A stretch of DNA of 64,000 bases from Vitellaria paradoxa. Taxonomy: Eukaryota; Streptophyta; Magnoliopsida; Ericales; Sapotaceae. The notes under the pieces are model-generated. The model was not told where the DNA came from. It did no database searches and was given only the letters and a program-made list of their open reading frames with translations. This document shows positions 42,347 to 54,559 of this stretch, one piece after another (position 1 is the stretch's first letter; every line of letters begins with the position of its first letter). The stretch covers positions 16,173,228 through 16,237,227 of the forward strand of contig CM034241.1 in NCBI GenBank assembly GCA_019916065.1, written 5' to 3'. The position numbers and the translations under genes are program-made.

Positions 42347-43894
42347 CCACCTCCAAATATTGCAGTTAAATAAACCTCCTAAGTATAACGGCGTGTGGTG
42401 TAGTTTTACCTGGTGAGACTAGTATCATATCCACAGGGAACTACGAATGAATCCTAGGGTTTCTAAGTTCTTCTAAACTATTGTTTCCTTTTTGAAAGCA
42501 ATAAAAATAAAATCAAAATTTGAGTTTGGGAAGGTTGATTTTCAATTATGAATTACTTAACAATAAATTAAAACAAAAGTAATTAAGTTAAACTAGAAAA
42601 GAAACAACTAAAGTAATTTCAAATTGATTAAAAGCAATTAAAGAGTGCAAAATAGATTAAACAAAAGTAAACAGTGAGTTAAACTAAGGTTTTGAACAAT
42701 ATAGCTAAAGATCTTGATTCTACCAACAAATCTGGGTGAATGCCTTATTCTCATGTTTGAATGTAATTATTATCTCGGTTTACAACTCATGTTTAGGAAA
42801 AATAAACCGAAAAGATTTCATCGTGAAAACTTTAATTTCCAAAGCACAGTTTTAAAATCACGTTTAGGATAAATAAAACCGAAAAGATATTATCTTAAAA
42901 ACATTCTTTGGTCCAGATCTCTTTTCTTTGAATTTAAAATATAAAGAAAGTTTTAATCATGTAACGTCACAAGGTATTTCAATGAAATATGATCGAGATT
43001 ACACGTTTTCGAAGGCTTTGAAAATCAATAGAGAAAGAAAACTAGAAAACATATTTAAATCTATTTCGTTAGTTTTCAAAGTATTAAGAAAGTTATAATC
43101 TTGTGTAGTTACCAGTGATTTCAAGGAAATATAATTAACTACACAAGTTTTTGAAAGTTTTGAAAATATTAGAAAGTAGATTTAGAGAACAAGAACCCTA
43201 CCATGCAACTTTTACATTGTATGCTTGGATTCGATCACATGCACCATTCAAATAAAGATCTACCCATCATTGATGGGTTGAATTAATAATAAAAATTTAG
43301 TCTAGCATAGATGAAATAATAAAACAATAAATAAAAAGAGAAAGTGAAAAGAAACAAACTCCATTAATGAAGTGCAAAATGAACTTATAATATGCTGAAG
43401 TATTCTCGAACTTAAGTGCACAAACGAAGACAAAAAAAATCTTTCTAAACTAACCTATGCTAATGAAAAACTGAATCTAAAAAATACAAAGAAGAAAAAA
43501 GCCTCCTTTTGCGGCTGTCAAACCTAGATATATATAGTCGAGACGAAAAATCCTAAACTAAAAAGATTGTCCAATTCAGCCCGCAGTAGTCCGGACCACT
43601 CGTAGGGGTGTCTAGACCACAAAATGATTCCAACTATTAAATTCTTTCTTTCTTCAGATTTTTCATTCTCGCTCTTACTCTAGTCTAGACCATACGTCGA
43701 GGTGTCCGGACCACATTAGCTTATTCAGTCCCTTTATCGCTGTTTATTTTAATAATTTCCACCTCTTTCTTGAATTTAAAAAATAAAATACCATAAATAA
43801 CAAACATAACTGAAACTTTAAAATTAATTGAATAAATGCATGATATATGTTTTAAATTATGTTTTGTAATTACACTTTTCAGGTGTAATTAAGT
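42347..43894. mobile_element. Unclassified insertion, copy A of a two-member family
   Basis: The layout matches the insertion at 55702-57181. There is a 5' part with CTAAGTATAACGGCGTGTGG and then ATCATATCCACAGGGAAC, and a long A/T-rich middle with CATGTTTAGGATAAATAAAC-type repeats. Two copies of a 94-bp unit follow, starting AGTCCGGACCAC (43588) and AGTCTAGACCAT (43682), and a 3' hairpin AATTACAC / GTGTAATT at 43868-43890. The flanks AGAGAGAGTAGTGA (42333-42346) and AGAGAGAGTTAGTGA (43895-43909) may be a target duplication, but they are simple sequence. No protein frame is present. Confidence 0.5.
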
Positions 43895-44141
43895 AGAGAG
43901 AGTTAGTGAAACCCGATGAATTGGGAGCTATTCGATGTCATCTTGGTGGTATTTGTTTGTATTGGTTTGATCCGAGTAGAAGTTTTAAGCTATTGAAGTT
44001 TGGAGGGTTTTGAGGATTTTCTCAATTTCTTCTCTTTCCTAAGGATTTAAGATAAATGTGGCTCATATATGTGTTTATTTTTATAAATAGCGTGAATTAA
44101 GATATTACATGCTTGATTTAGTTGAGTATTGAACATATTGG

Positions 44142-44175
44142 TGTTGATATATATATATGTGTGTGCGCGCGCGCG
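44142..44175. repeat. Compound dinucleotide microsatellite
   Basis: A TA run passes into TG and then a CG run (GTGTGTGCGCGCGCGCG). CG repeats are rare in this AT-rich DNA. Confidence 0.85.
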
Positions 44176-46123
44176 AATGTGTATACATATATGCATATAC
44201 ATTAAAAATCTTGCATTTCTTTAAAATATTATTGAAATTAATGTTGCATAAATATGTTATTGAGATGTTAGAATGCTTATTTACAATTGATTGTTAAGCT
44301 TTTGGCTCGAAGTGATGATTTGAGAAAATTTTGGTTCGGGTTCTTTTGAAAACAAACCCAGAAAATTGTCTTTGGGTGCCGCCGTCAACTGCTCTGTTAT
44401 AACTCGAAATTTTTTATTTTTTCTTTGATTATTTTTAAAAAATTAATTATTACGGAGGAGCGAATTGGGCTAAATTTCAATTTTCTAGTATTAATTAATA
44501 CTCAAATTAATTGAAGACACGCAGTGTGATATGAATTAGTTTTTCAATATTATATTTTAAAGTTTAGAACGGGATAAGGTGAGATTTTGTCACACGAGTA
44601 TTCTGGACACTATCCAATTCACAATTATTTTTGCAAGTGTTGAACACAAAATAAATAAAATATTATGCAAACCAGATCCATATTTTTGGCTGCCATGTAT
44701 AAAATTGTGTTGAACCTTTATTTTTCTACCATGTGCCTTGTCAGTTACTTCTTATTTTTTTTTTATTTTATTTTTTGATGACCAAAGTGTTTGAATCGAT
44801 TTATTCACACATCGACTAATTTTTATAATCTTAAAATTAATTACCGGATAAATTTTCAGTGATTCTCAGGAAACTCGAATTAATGACCACTAAAAAACAA
44901 ATTTAATGTGTTAGTTGAGCTACTACCAAAGTTACTCTACTCCTTATTTCACTTACCAATTTTACATTCTTATATATTTAATATCAGCGAGGGATGGCAC
45001 AATGAATGGCGAAAAATGTAACTTTTTTTTTTAATCGGAATGGTTACTTATTTAAACAAACAACGTATTAGAATAGTGACATATGGTATCAGTTACAATT
45101 GAAGGTAACTAAAACAGCAATGGGTCAATTCATGGTACTCCAAATTAGTTGGGCTAACCCAGCCCATTTATTTATCGTAGGACACAACAAACACATACAA
45201 ATTCATTTATATGTACTAGTTAAATTGCACGTGTATGTTATTTTTTATAAATTAAAATTAAAAAATAATAAAAAATTATATTAGTATCTTTATATACTTT
45301 TATATTAAATTGCTTTTTAGTTTCATTTATATCTCCATACCACATTTAAGAGAGAACTTCAAGGAGGAAGAATGAATTCTTTGATGGTTTATTAAAAATT
45401 CAAACTTTGAAATGAAATTTTATATAATATATGTCCATAAAATTTGTATTATTTCATTTTACTGGTTAGTTCACAAAATTAGAAAAACAACAGTATACTT
45501 CTATTATACAGTATAAATTTAATTTCGCATAATGATTTATACACAAGTTTACTGCTAATGTTACACCTAAAACTTTAATAAGGGAAGACTAAAGTAATCT
45601 ATAATGTGTAATACAAATTTAAGATTTGGCTAACTTTGAATTAATTTTACATTGGAAGATTTTGCAAAGGATAATTTTCATAATCTAATTATTACAGATT
45701 TCCTTTAAAACTAATTCATTTTTGTAACATAACCAAAACACACAACAATACTAAAAGGTGTGCATTAATTAAATTATGATTACCATTATTTTTATTAGAC
45801 TTTGTCTATTGTATAAACATTTATAAGCAAAATTACTGCTTTCATTTTGGTTGTATCACTCTTGAAATCATCTCCACCAAAATATTTTTCTTTATGGCGA
45901 AATCAGTTGACCTAACAAGTGCCTAGATACATGAACTCTTTGTCCAATTCAAATCTCTTTCTTATGATTTATTTATTTTTTTTTTTTAGGGGGAGTCTAA
46001 TTTGACTAGAGAGGTGACCCAATTAGTGAAGAGACAATCTTACTATAATAAATATTAAGGGTTGTATTCATCTCTTTATCTTCTTCCTTAATAATATATA
46101 ACTATGTTTGTTTCACACAATCA

Positions 46124-46184
46124 AATAAAAATAAAAATAAAAATAAAAATAAAAATAAAAATAAAAATAAAAATAAAAATAACA
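46124..46184. repeat. Microsatellite (ATAAAA)n, about ten copies
   Basis: An almost perfect hexanucleotide run is followed by A/G-rich sequence. Confidence 0.85.
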
Positions 46185-46429
46185 AGAATAAAAGGAAAAA
46201 AAGAAAAAAGTTTATTTCATTAGACAGCTTTTAATTAACTTAGAGCAAAAGTATATTATGAGCTTCCATTGATAAAGGGAATAAATATTTACAAGAACAC
46301 AAGCTAATGGGTAAAAGGTTGAAGGAGATCTCATTATTATTACTCTTATTATCAAATAAATTAACGTTAATTAGTATTAAAAATAATTTTAAATTAATTA
46401 ATGATTTGAGGTGTGGTGACTGCCAAGTA

Positions 46430-46710
46430 TCATTCAACCTCCATCTAGTTTGAGAAAATATCCAAGCACACCAGCAATACGAGAAAGTTTGTGCATGCCT
46501 TTGTCTCTGTCACCTTTGCCTTGCTCCTACCAAATGCTCCATCAGCAAACTGATGGTACAAACTGATATTGCAGTGACTAGAAATCTTCTGCAAGAGGAA
46601 TCCGTGAAAGCCATCAATAAACAAACAAAAATTTGGAATCCACAGCTTGTGGGGCTACGATAACGTCACGGATTATGATTCCCCAGAAATTGTGTTCCTG
46701 TATTAATTTT
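46430..46710. other. Island of higher sequence complexity, unknown
   Basis: About 280 bp of balanced base composition (for example CATGCCTTTGTCTCTGTCAC, then GAATCCACAGCTTGTGGGGC) stand out from the flanking A/T-rich DNA. Short frames such as LQEESVKAINKQTKIWNPQL exist, but none has a recognisable domain. It could be an old exon or a transcribed non-coding fragment. Confidence 0.25.
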
Positions 46711-49488
46711 ATAGTAGCAAAATGATGTATTTATTTTATTTCATGCTTTCTAAATTATTTTGTTTATACTAATATTTACTTGTGCATTTATTTTAACATA
46801 TATATTGTTACTTGTTACTTTAATTCTGCTAATAGTCGCAGCCTGTATGTAGAAATTTATCTAAGATCGTAGTTGTAAACAGGTGTATATATACAATTAG
46901 GGAAATATAGCAAATAAAATTAAAAAAAATTAAAATAGGTAAATATATAAAAACATTTCAAGGGCCACCTCAAAGTCTCTTTTCATTCCTTCCCCCTAAA
47001 AATATCATAAATTTGTAGAGTTTAGTAATAATTAAAAGCAAATTACATTCCAATTTTTGCTCTCAGCTTTTTGACCACGCACTGAAACTTCAATAGCCAA
47101 TTCAAAAAGATTACCAAGGCCGCAAGAAGTTTTTTTTTTTTTTTTTTTTCCCTTTTTTTTTAATGTAGTGTTATAAAATTAATTTTTTTAATCATAATAA
47201 TACGCATAATTAAATTTCTCTATTGTAAGTAATCATTTCAAATAAAAAAATTACAAGAACATTCTTGCATAATTTTAAAAAAAATTATCAAAAAATGTAT
47301 TTTACGTAAATTACCATTATTCAATCTTTTCATAGCAGTATAGATGTATATATAGTGTGATTTAGTTTTGATAAATTCTCAAAAAGAAATGCGGACAGAT
47401 AAATATATTCTTTAAAAATATCAACAAAAATTATTGCTGACATTATTTTGTATGGATGCACAAAAATTTTAAATTCAAAACATTGCAGTAAATAAAAAAT
47501 TATTCAGCTCGTAGGAAATAAGAACACAATAAATTTTGTCCGTAAAGCTTTGAGATAAATTGTTGGGTAAAATACACTTCAATATTATTTTATTTTATTT
47601 TATTTTTAATCATACTTTGTTTAACTTGTCCTATTTTATTTTTTTTTTATATTTTTCAATCATCCCATTTTATCCCTTGTTATCAAAGTCATATTTCCAT
47701 CGCCAGATCCGTGACATTTTTGGTTAATGTTTTTAATGCTAATTGATGGGAATGAGCCAAGTAAGACGATTATAGCTTCATTTGAAATTTCAACATCAAA
47801 TATACATAATGCATTTTATTAATAAAATAGTTTTATGATTTAATTGTTTTTAGTTTCTTAAATTCCGTGCCTTTTCTTTTATCATTTTCATCACAAACTA
47901 AGCACATAAAGTAATTTTGAGTTTCCTACCTTTTTTTTTTCTCACCTGATAATAAAACTAAAAATAATTAAATTAAAATTTTAATTTATTGATGTTTTTA
48001 TTTTATTTTATTATATTTTAATTCATTCAAATGAGAGGATGTATTAAGGATTTAGACACGAGTTGTGATTTTGAATTACTTTTTTTTATCGATAATGAAA
48101 TTAAAATAATTAAATTAGATTAACGCTTTTTATTTTGTTATATTTTAATCCATTCAAATAAGCATATGAATTTAGAATTTTTTGTTACTTCCTCTTTTTT
48201 CCAATTTTCTTTTCTTTCACTAAATTCGTATTCCAAACATATCCTAAGGGTGCCAGCTCCTTATCTATAAAATTTGTTCTCTAATTTTAAAATACTATAA
48301 TTTAGAAATTAGAAATTATAGATTTAAAAATAAAAAATATAGAGCAACTGTTTCAAGTGTACCAGCAGCTCCTATTTGTCAAATTCATTCTCCTATTCTA
48401 AAATACTATTCCACTCTCCTGGGAATGGAGGATTTGTTTGAATTTAATCTCATTTAACAAGTATTCTCACTAATTTTTATACTTAGAATTAAAATAAGAT
48501 TTTATGAGTTAGATTTGATTTTATTGCAGAACTTAAAATTTGTAATTTCTATATTATTTAAAATCTAACTCAAAACGACAAAATTTGATCAGAATCCATT
48601 CTTTTCTTAAGTTATTTAAGTAAGTGGATAAATTTATTCTTATGTATCATATTTATCATATTTTTTATTTTTTATTAACATGGTTAAACTTGGTATAGAT
48701 TTCTCGTAAATCACTTTAATTCAATTGTTAGATTAAAAAATGTGTTCTAAATACACAATTTAATTTAGTAATCAAATCAATTTAATTTTTATTTTAATTT
48801 TAACAAAGAAATATTTAGTGTTCTAGAAATTAGGAAATATAGGTTAATATCAAAAACAAAATTTCCAATAAGCGTTCTCAAATTGCGAGAGCTGAATTCG
48901 TCAATTTGATCAAAAGTCAGGAGCTATTCAATCTAAATAATAATAATTAGCCAACTTTTACAAACTGTCATTCTTGACCACGGTTTATTTCATTTCTTTT
49001 TCTCCCCTCTGCATATGCTTTTGGAATTATTCGAAACCATAGTTAGTCAACTTTTACGAACTCCCATTATTGATTAACTTGTTCAAGTCGAAAACTTCTG
49101 ACCTTGATTATCTAAAAAGTTTTGCAATTAATATTTGAAAATTCTTTCATCACTTTGTATTATTGAACGGTTTTTTTTTTTTTTTTTTTTTTAACTAGCA
49201 CTGTTCAACGCCAGAAAATTGTGAACTCCACACCTTGCACTGTCTTACAATAATTTGTAGAAACTACACGTTGCCCCTCATATTTTAAGAAGTCACATAT
49301 CATTAGATATGGTAATCTCATCTTCCTAGTCTAAGTAAAAGGTTATAAATTTTGAATTTATTTTACGTCAATAATTCGTATGCCTTTCTACAAATATGAA
49401 AACAAGAATGTATATAAGACGATTCCGACCAATTAACAGTATAAGTCGAGTTCAACATTGAAAATGTAAGTGAAATATCATAGGTATA

Positions 49489-50141
49489 TATTGGTACAAA
49501 AAATATATAAGACACATGTGAAATGAATTCCTGAGCATACATGGTAATATCTCCCGAGCAAGAAGGCTCATTGAGCGAGCATGAGTATCTTCCACCATGT
49601 CAACTGGGTCCCACAGTAAAAAAATATAAATGTTAGTTTAAATGTAACTATAAATATAGAGTTGCAATTAATTTGGTTTATTTATTATAATATCATTAGT
49701 TTTATTAGTTAGTTACTCATTGGGTGGCAGACAAGAAGTGATATTTGGAATGTCTAAATGTTACATCACACCTTCTGGCATTTACCACGCGCATTAAGTG
49801 TAATGTGATGTGCATTTAATTAAAGTAAATCATCAATATAAATAGATATAGTGAATAAAATAATATTGTTGTCCCAATCATTTTTTTATTATTTTAATCC
49901 ATTTTCTCAGCCGATAAATAGTTTAGGAGGTGCACTAAGGAAGGTATGCTTACTTTGGCTAATTGAATTCTCTTTCACTTCAATTTACTCTAAACTTAAT
50001 CACTAATTTAAGTTTCAAAGTGTTTTTGGTTGGGAACAATCTCGACCTTTTTTTCATTGTTCTTTATGTTTTTAGGCTATATGAAGCGAATTCATTTAGC
50101 GTCGTGAGTACGTGTGAGGGTAATTTTTTTATCCCTATATG
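49489..50141 (+). repeat. 5' LTR of the Tat element
   Basis: It is 653 bp and begins TATTGGTACAAAAAATAT (TG mutated to TA). It shares long stretches with 61300-61958, including GAGCAAGAAGGCTCATTGAG and AGGAGGTGCACTAAGGAAGG. Confidence 0.85.
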
Positions 50142-50218
50142 TTTGGTGCCATCTATGGGAAACGATTAGTTTTCCATTTTTTATAACATTCTGCTAAGTT
50201 TTCTTGATTCTGGATAAA

Positions 50219-51775
50219 ATGGCAACTGGGAAAGATGTGACAATCCCTCATTCTAGAGGACAAGATCAAAATCTGGACAACAAAATCCTAAGGAGGCTCT
50301 TCTTAGTCTTAAAATGCCTTTGAAGGTAGTGCCACCATGATTGCAAGTTGCTGAGTCTTAGCAGCGAAAAGAAAGCAATTGGAGTTGGAGAAGCAGATTC
50401 GGGAAACACAAAAAGAATTAACTATCATGATAGAGCAGTGGTAGGCTCAAAAGCAAAAAGGTGTAAGACCTAGCCTCCCTAAACAAAGTGATTCTAGAAG
50501 TAGTACTGATGGATCAATAGCTTATGAGACTAATGATGGTGAGGATGTTGATTATAATGATCCACGCGAGTGACATGATGGAGAAAAACCACAAACACAA
50601 AAGGAAATTGGTGGAGGTTCAAATGCCCCATTGAGTATAGAAATTACTGGACCTCAATCCAGTCAAGGATAAGGATCGCAAATGCCACGAGAAAGGCATG
50701 AAAGGCATTATGAATGACTGTCAAGGCCTTAACATAAAGATATAACCCCAAGGAGATGATCTAGAGAATGAAGATGGTATGATGAAAGGACAGTTCATTA
50801 AGTGGCAATCCAATTCATAAAAAGAAGAGATAAAAGGATATTGGCTAAAGTAAGGTGGTGGAGAAACCATAGTATTATGAGCTAAATAAAATAGAGCACA
50901 CAACTATAATGATGGCCAGGAGAGCACTTGGGTGAATTTTTATTTCTTCTCTCACCGATGACATATGTTAAATGGAGTCTCTCAAAAAGTTTGCAACAAC
51001 TCTATTTACCATCTATGATAGGAAGTTTGACCTTTTGAATCATTTTCTCCATTATGTACAAGTTATGGCATTATGGAGTATGAATGATATGTTAATGTGC
51101 AGATTGTTTCCCTCTAGCTTGGGGGACACAGCATTGCAGTGGTTTCATAAGTTGGTACCGAGAAGCATTGGGAGCTAGAGGAAACTATTAGAAGAATTTG
51201 TGGCATGATTTATGGCAAACACTAAGCAACCAAAGCTAGCAGATGTGTTGTTGATCAAGAAGAGGAAGAGCAACAAAAGTCTAATGGAATACTCCCAAAG
51301 ATATATGGAGTTGTACAATGAAGTAGAATGGTGCACCGAGCAGTTGGCAGTGGCCTCTTTTAAGTTGGAATTACAGAAGACGGATAAGCTGTGGTTGTCC
51401 TTAACAAAGAAACCATCAATCACCATCTTCGACTTAATGTACAAAATAGAAAAATATGCCGAGATTGAAGATGAAACCAAACTTGCCAGCCAGAAGGATG
51501 TAAAGGCTTCTAGCTCTAAGAAAGTCAAAGGAGTTAAAGATGAACGTAAAGGAACTATATTTGAAGTAATCAACACGGTGTTTAAGGACTCAATTTATAG
51601 AATCTTCCCTTAGATTAGAGACAAATCTTATTTTCGTTGGTTAAGGAAGATGCTTTTTAATTTGAGTAAATGGGATGACAAACAGTTTTGCACCTATCAT
51701 AGAGATCATGACCACTGTATTGGAGAATGTTGTTCCCTCAAACTTAACCTTAAAGATTTAGTAAGGGATGGACAT
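50219..51775 (+). pseudogene. Tat gag
   Basis: The first ATG after the PBS (50219) opens MATGKDVTIPHSRGQDQN but meets stops. The capsid part is at 50972-51178 (TLFTIYDRKFDLLNHFLHYV, then GDTALQWFHKL) and 51212-51613 (NKSLMEYSQRYMELYNEVEW, then LWLSLTKKPSITIFDLM), matching the retrotransposon gag domain. The nucleocapsid-like end at about 51685-51735 reads FCTYHRDHDHCIGEC, a CxxHRDHGHxxxxC-type zinc site typical of this lineage. It is broken by several stops. Confidence 0.85.
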
Positions 51776-52216
51776 CTCCGGTAGTATATTGATGAGGTGA
51801 AAACACGAGCAGATGGAGATTGCCCTCAAGCTCAGAGAGAAGAAGTAAGAGAAAGGCACCTTGAAGCCAGAGAAACGAGGGAAAAGGTGGAAGATATTAA
51901 AGATAGGAAGGAAAGAGACCAGCCCCAGGCAATAGCCAATGAACCGAGGAGAGACTGCCCTTGCATAATCAATGTAATCCACATGGGAACCCAATCACAA
52001 GGGGCACCAACCAATCCCAGGAGGGGTGATAACCCCCGCGCATAATGATAGAGGGATGGTAATATCTAAGAAATCATGAAAATTGTAGAGAATCTAATGA
52101 AGAAGCAAAGATAGAGTGGCAAGGTTTGGATCACCTTTACCGATTATAAAGGCTATAGAATCCAACATCCCCACAATGATGCTTAAGTCATTACATTGGA
52201 GATGTTTGAGTCTTAG

Positions 52217-52504
52217 GTGAAGAGGATATTAGTGGATACAGGGAGCTCAATGGAGATTATATTTCTCAGCTTATACAAGAAGCTGGGATTTACAAAAGAT
52301 GATTTGCAACTAGCTAATTACCCACTCATCGGATTTAATTCTGCCTTTGTTTGGCCATTAGGTAGGGTAACCATTCCTATTCAGGCTGGTCCTGTACTTC
52401 ATGAAGTTGAATTCATTGTGGTGGATGCCCTTTCTTCCTATAATACTATTATAGGAAGGTCGTGGCTTCACATGCTGAAAGTAGTCCCATCCACCTATCA
52501 TTAG
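52217..52504 (+). pseudogene. Tat aspartic protease
   Basis: This 95-residue frame has the active-site DTGSS at 52235-52249 (LVDTGSSMEIIFLSLYKKLG), then GFNSAFVWPLGRVTIPIQ and IIGRSWLHML, the usual order of gypsy proteases. This domain is intact as a frame but cut off from gag and RT by stops. Confidence 0.85.
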
Positions 52505-52789
52505 GCAATGAAGTTTCCGTTCAGAGATGAGGTCATAGAAATAATAAGAGACCAAGATTTGTTGAGAAAGGGTTTTGCTACTGCAATACAATTAAAGACT
52601 CTTCCCGAGCAGGTTCAGTTGACTGAAATGCTTGATGATAACCCTAAAGATTCATAATATTGGGAGAGATCCAAAGAAGAAAACCGTTGAAGATCTTGAT
52701 CGTGTGGAGATTGGTCCTATTGATAAAGATTAATTCTTTCTGATAAGATCAAATTTACAAGTTACAAAAAAGTTGGAACTAATAGAGAT

Positions 52790-53560
52790 GCTCTTGAAGA
52801 ATGTTACGACCTTCACGTAGACACCATAGGAGATGCTAGGAATTCACCCAGACATGATGAGTCACAAGTTGAATGTTAATTTTGGAATAAAGCCCATCAT
52901 GTAGAGGCTATGGTTGAGGAGATAGATAGATTATTAGAAACAGAGGCTATACAAGAAGTATCTTATCCTGAATGGTTGGCAAACATGGTTATCGTCAAGA
53001 AAAAAAAAATGAAAAATAAAGGGTATGTGTCAATTACACCAATTTAAACAAGGCATACCTAAAAAATCCTTTCCCCTCCCAAAGATAGACTAGCTGGTGG
53101 ATTCGACTACAAGAAGTTCCAGAATGTCATTCCTTAATGCTTATTGAGGGTATCACTAGATCCTAATACACTAACTAGATGAAAAGAAAACTTCTTTCAT
53201 TACTCTAAGGGAAATTTATTGTTACAAGGTGATGCCATTTGGTTTGAAAAATGCTGGAGCAGCTTATCAATGGCTGGTAACCAAGATGTTTAAAGCAGAT
53301 CTTGACAAAACAATAGAGGTGTACATCAATGATATGGTCATCAAGAGCAAAGAAGCTGAAAGTCAAATTTAAGACCTATAACATACTCTCAACGAGTATG
53401 GGTTGAAGTTAAATGTTGCTAAATGTGCTTTTGGAGTCAGCTCAAGAAAGTTTCTAGGTTATTTGGTTACTCAAAGGGGGATTGAAGCAAACCCCAATCT
53501 GATTAAAGCTATCCAAGAAGTAACTACTCCCAAAATAAAGAAAGATGTGTAAAAGTTGAC
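52790..53560 (+). pseudogene. Tat reverse transcriptase, catalytic box YIND
   Basis: Recognisable pieces are VMPFGLKNAGAAYQWLV (near 53229-53280) and EVYINDMVIKSKEAE (near 53316-53360). The family box is YVDD; at 53322-53333 it reads YIND, so one catalytic aspartate is replaced by asparagine. Upstream the fingers region is frameshifted with several stops. The polymerase could not function. Confidence 0.9.
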
Positions 53561-53699
53561 AGGGATGGTGGCTACACTAATCAAATTTATTAGCCAAGCA
53601 TTAAAAAAGTGTATACTATTCTTTAAGTTGTTAAAAGGGCAAACAAAATGATCTAAGATGAGGAGGCTGATCGAGCACTGATGAAGTTGAAGAAATATT

Positions 53700-54520
53700 T
53701 GATAACGGCATCCACTAATTCCACTCTCGAGCTAGAAGCGGCATTATAACTTTATCTTGTAGTTTCAGAGCATGCTATAAGTCTAGTATTAATAAAAAAG
53801 AATGATGTAAGATAAAAACACATTTACTAGACTAGCAAGACTCTATAGGGGCAAAATCTAGTTATCCACCCCTGGAAAAGTTTACATTGGAGTTAGTAAT
53901 GGCGCCTTGGAAGTTAGCTCATTATTTTCACTCTCACACTATTCACGTGATCACCAACCAGCCAATTAGCCAATTATTGAAGAGAGCAGATATTACTAGT
54001 CGAATGGTAAAGTGGGTAGTTACTTTGGGGGTGTTCACATCCTGAGGACTACAATAAAAGCACAGGTTTTAGCAGATTTTGTTATTGAATTCACTCCTCT
54101 AGCTCCCAAAGAAGTGAAAGAGACATGACCATTGTAGCTTAATTCAGAAACAGAGGTGGCAACACCATCTAGGCAAGTTCTTCATCGAGAAAATGAGTAG
54201 GAGTAGGAGTTGTTTTGCTAACTTCTAAAGGAGTAACGATCGAGTATGCCATGAAATTGGGGTTCGAGGCCACTAACAATGAAGCCAAGTATGAAACACT
54301 TTTGGCTAGACTTGACATAGCCCAGTGTTTATTTGTTCAGAATATCCTTATAAAGATATATTCTCAATTGGTGGCAAATCAGTTGAAGGGAGAATATGTT
54401 GCTCGAAATGAAAGAATGGCAACATACTTAGCTCTTTCTAAACAAATTCTTGAAAAGTTTAACGTTGTGGGAATTGAGTTGGCTAGCAGAGATCAAAATT
54501 GACATACGTATGCTTTGGCA
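53700..54520 (+). pseudogene. Two RNase H domains of the Tat element
   Basis: 53700-54060 carries the degraded original RNase H (PISQLLKRADI and RMVKWVVTLGVF can be read). 54215-54502 is an open frame, IEYAMKLGFEATNNEAKYET, then VANQLKGEYVARNERMATYL, which fits the second, archaeal-like RNase H acquired by Tat elements. Confidence 0.8.
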
Positions 54521-54559
54521 ATGCTAGCATTATCTTCTCGTACCCAACTTACTAATATA

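Larger units (their letters stand above)
43910..49488. other. Long AT-rich intergenic stretch, no gene recognised
   Basis: The stretch holds an AT/GT/GC microsatellite at 44142-44175, an ATAAAA hexamer run at 46124-46184 and T homopolymers near 47131-47150 and 49172-49193. One more complex island lies at 46430-46710. Nothing else reads as coding, RNA or transposon ends. Confidence 0.5.

Noticed and set aside
42347..43894. Helitron
   Set aside because: There is a 3' hairpin, but no CTRR end or A|T insertion site is visible, and the related copy has a 10-bp target duplication, which Helitrons lack.
51175..51576. 133-residue minus-strand frame
   Set aside because: It is the mirror of the Tat gag frame at 51212-51613.
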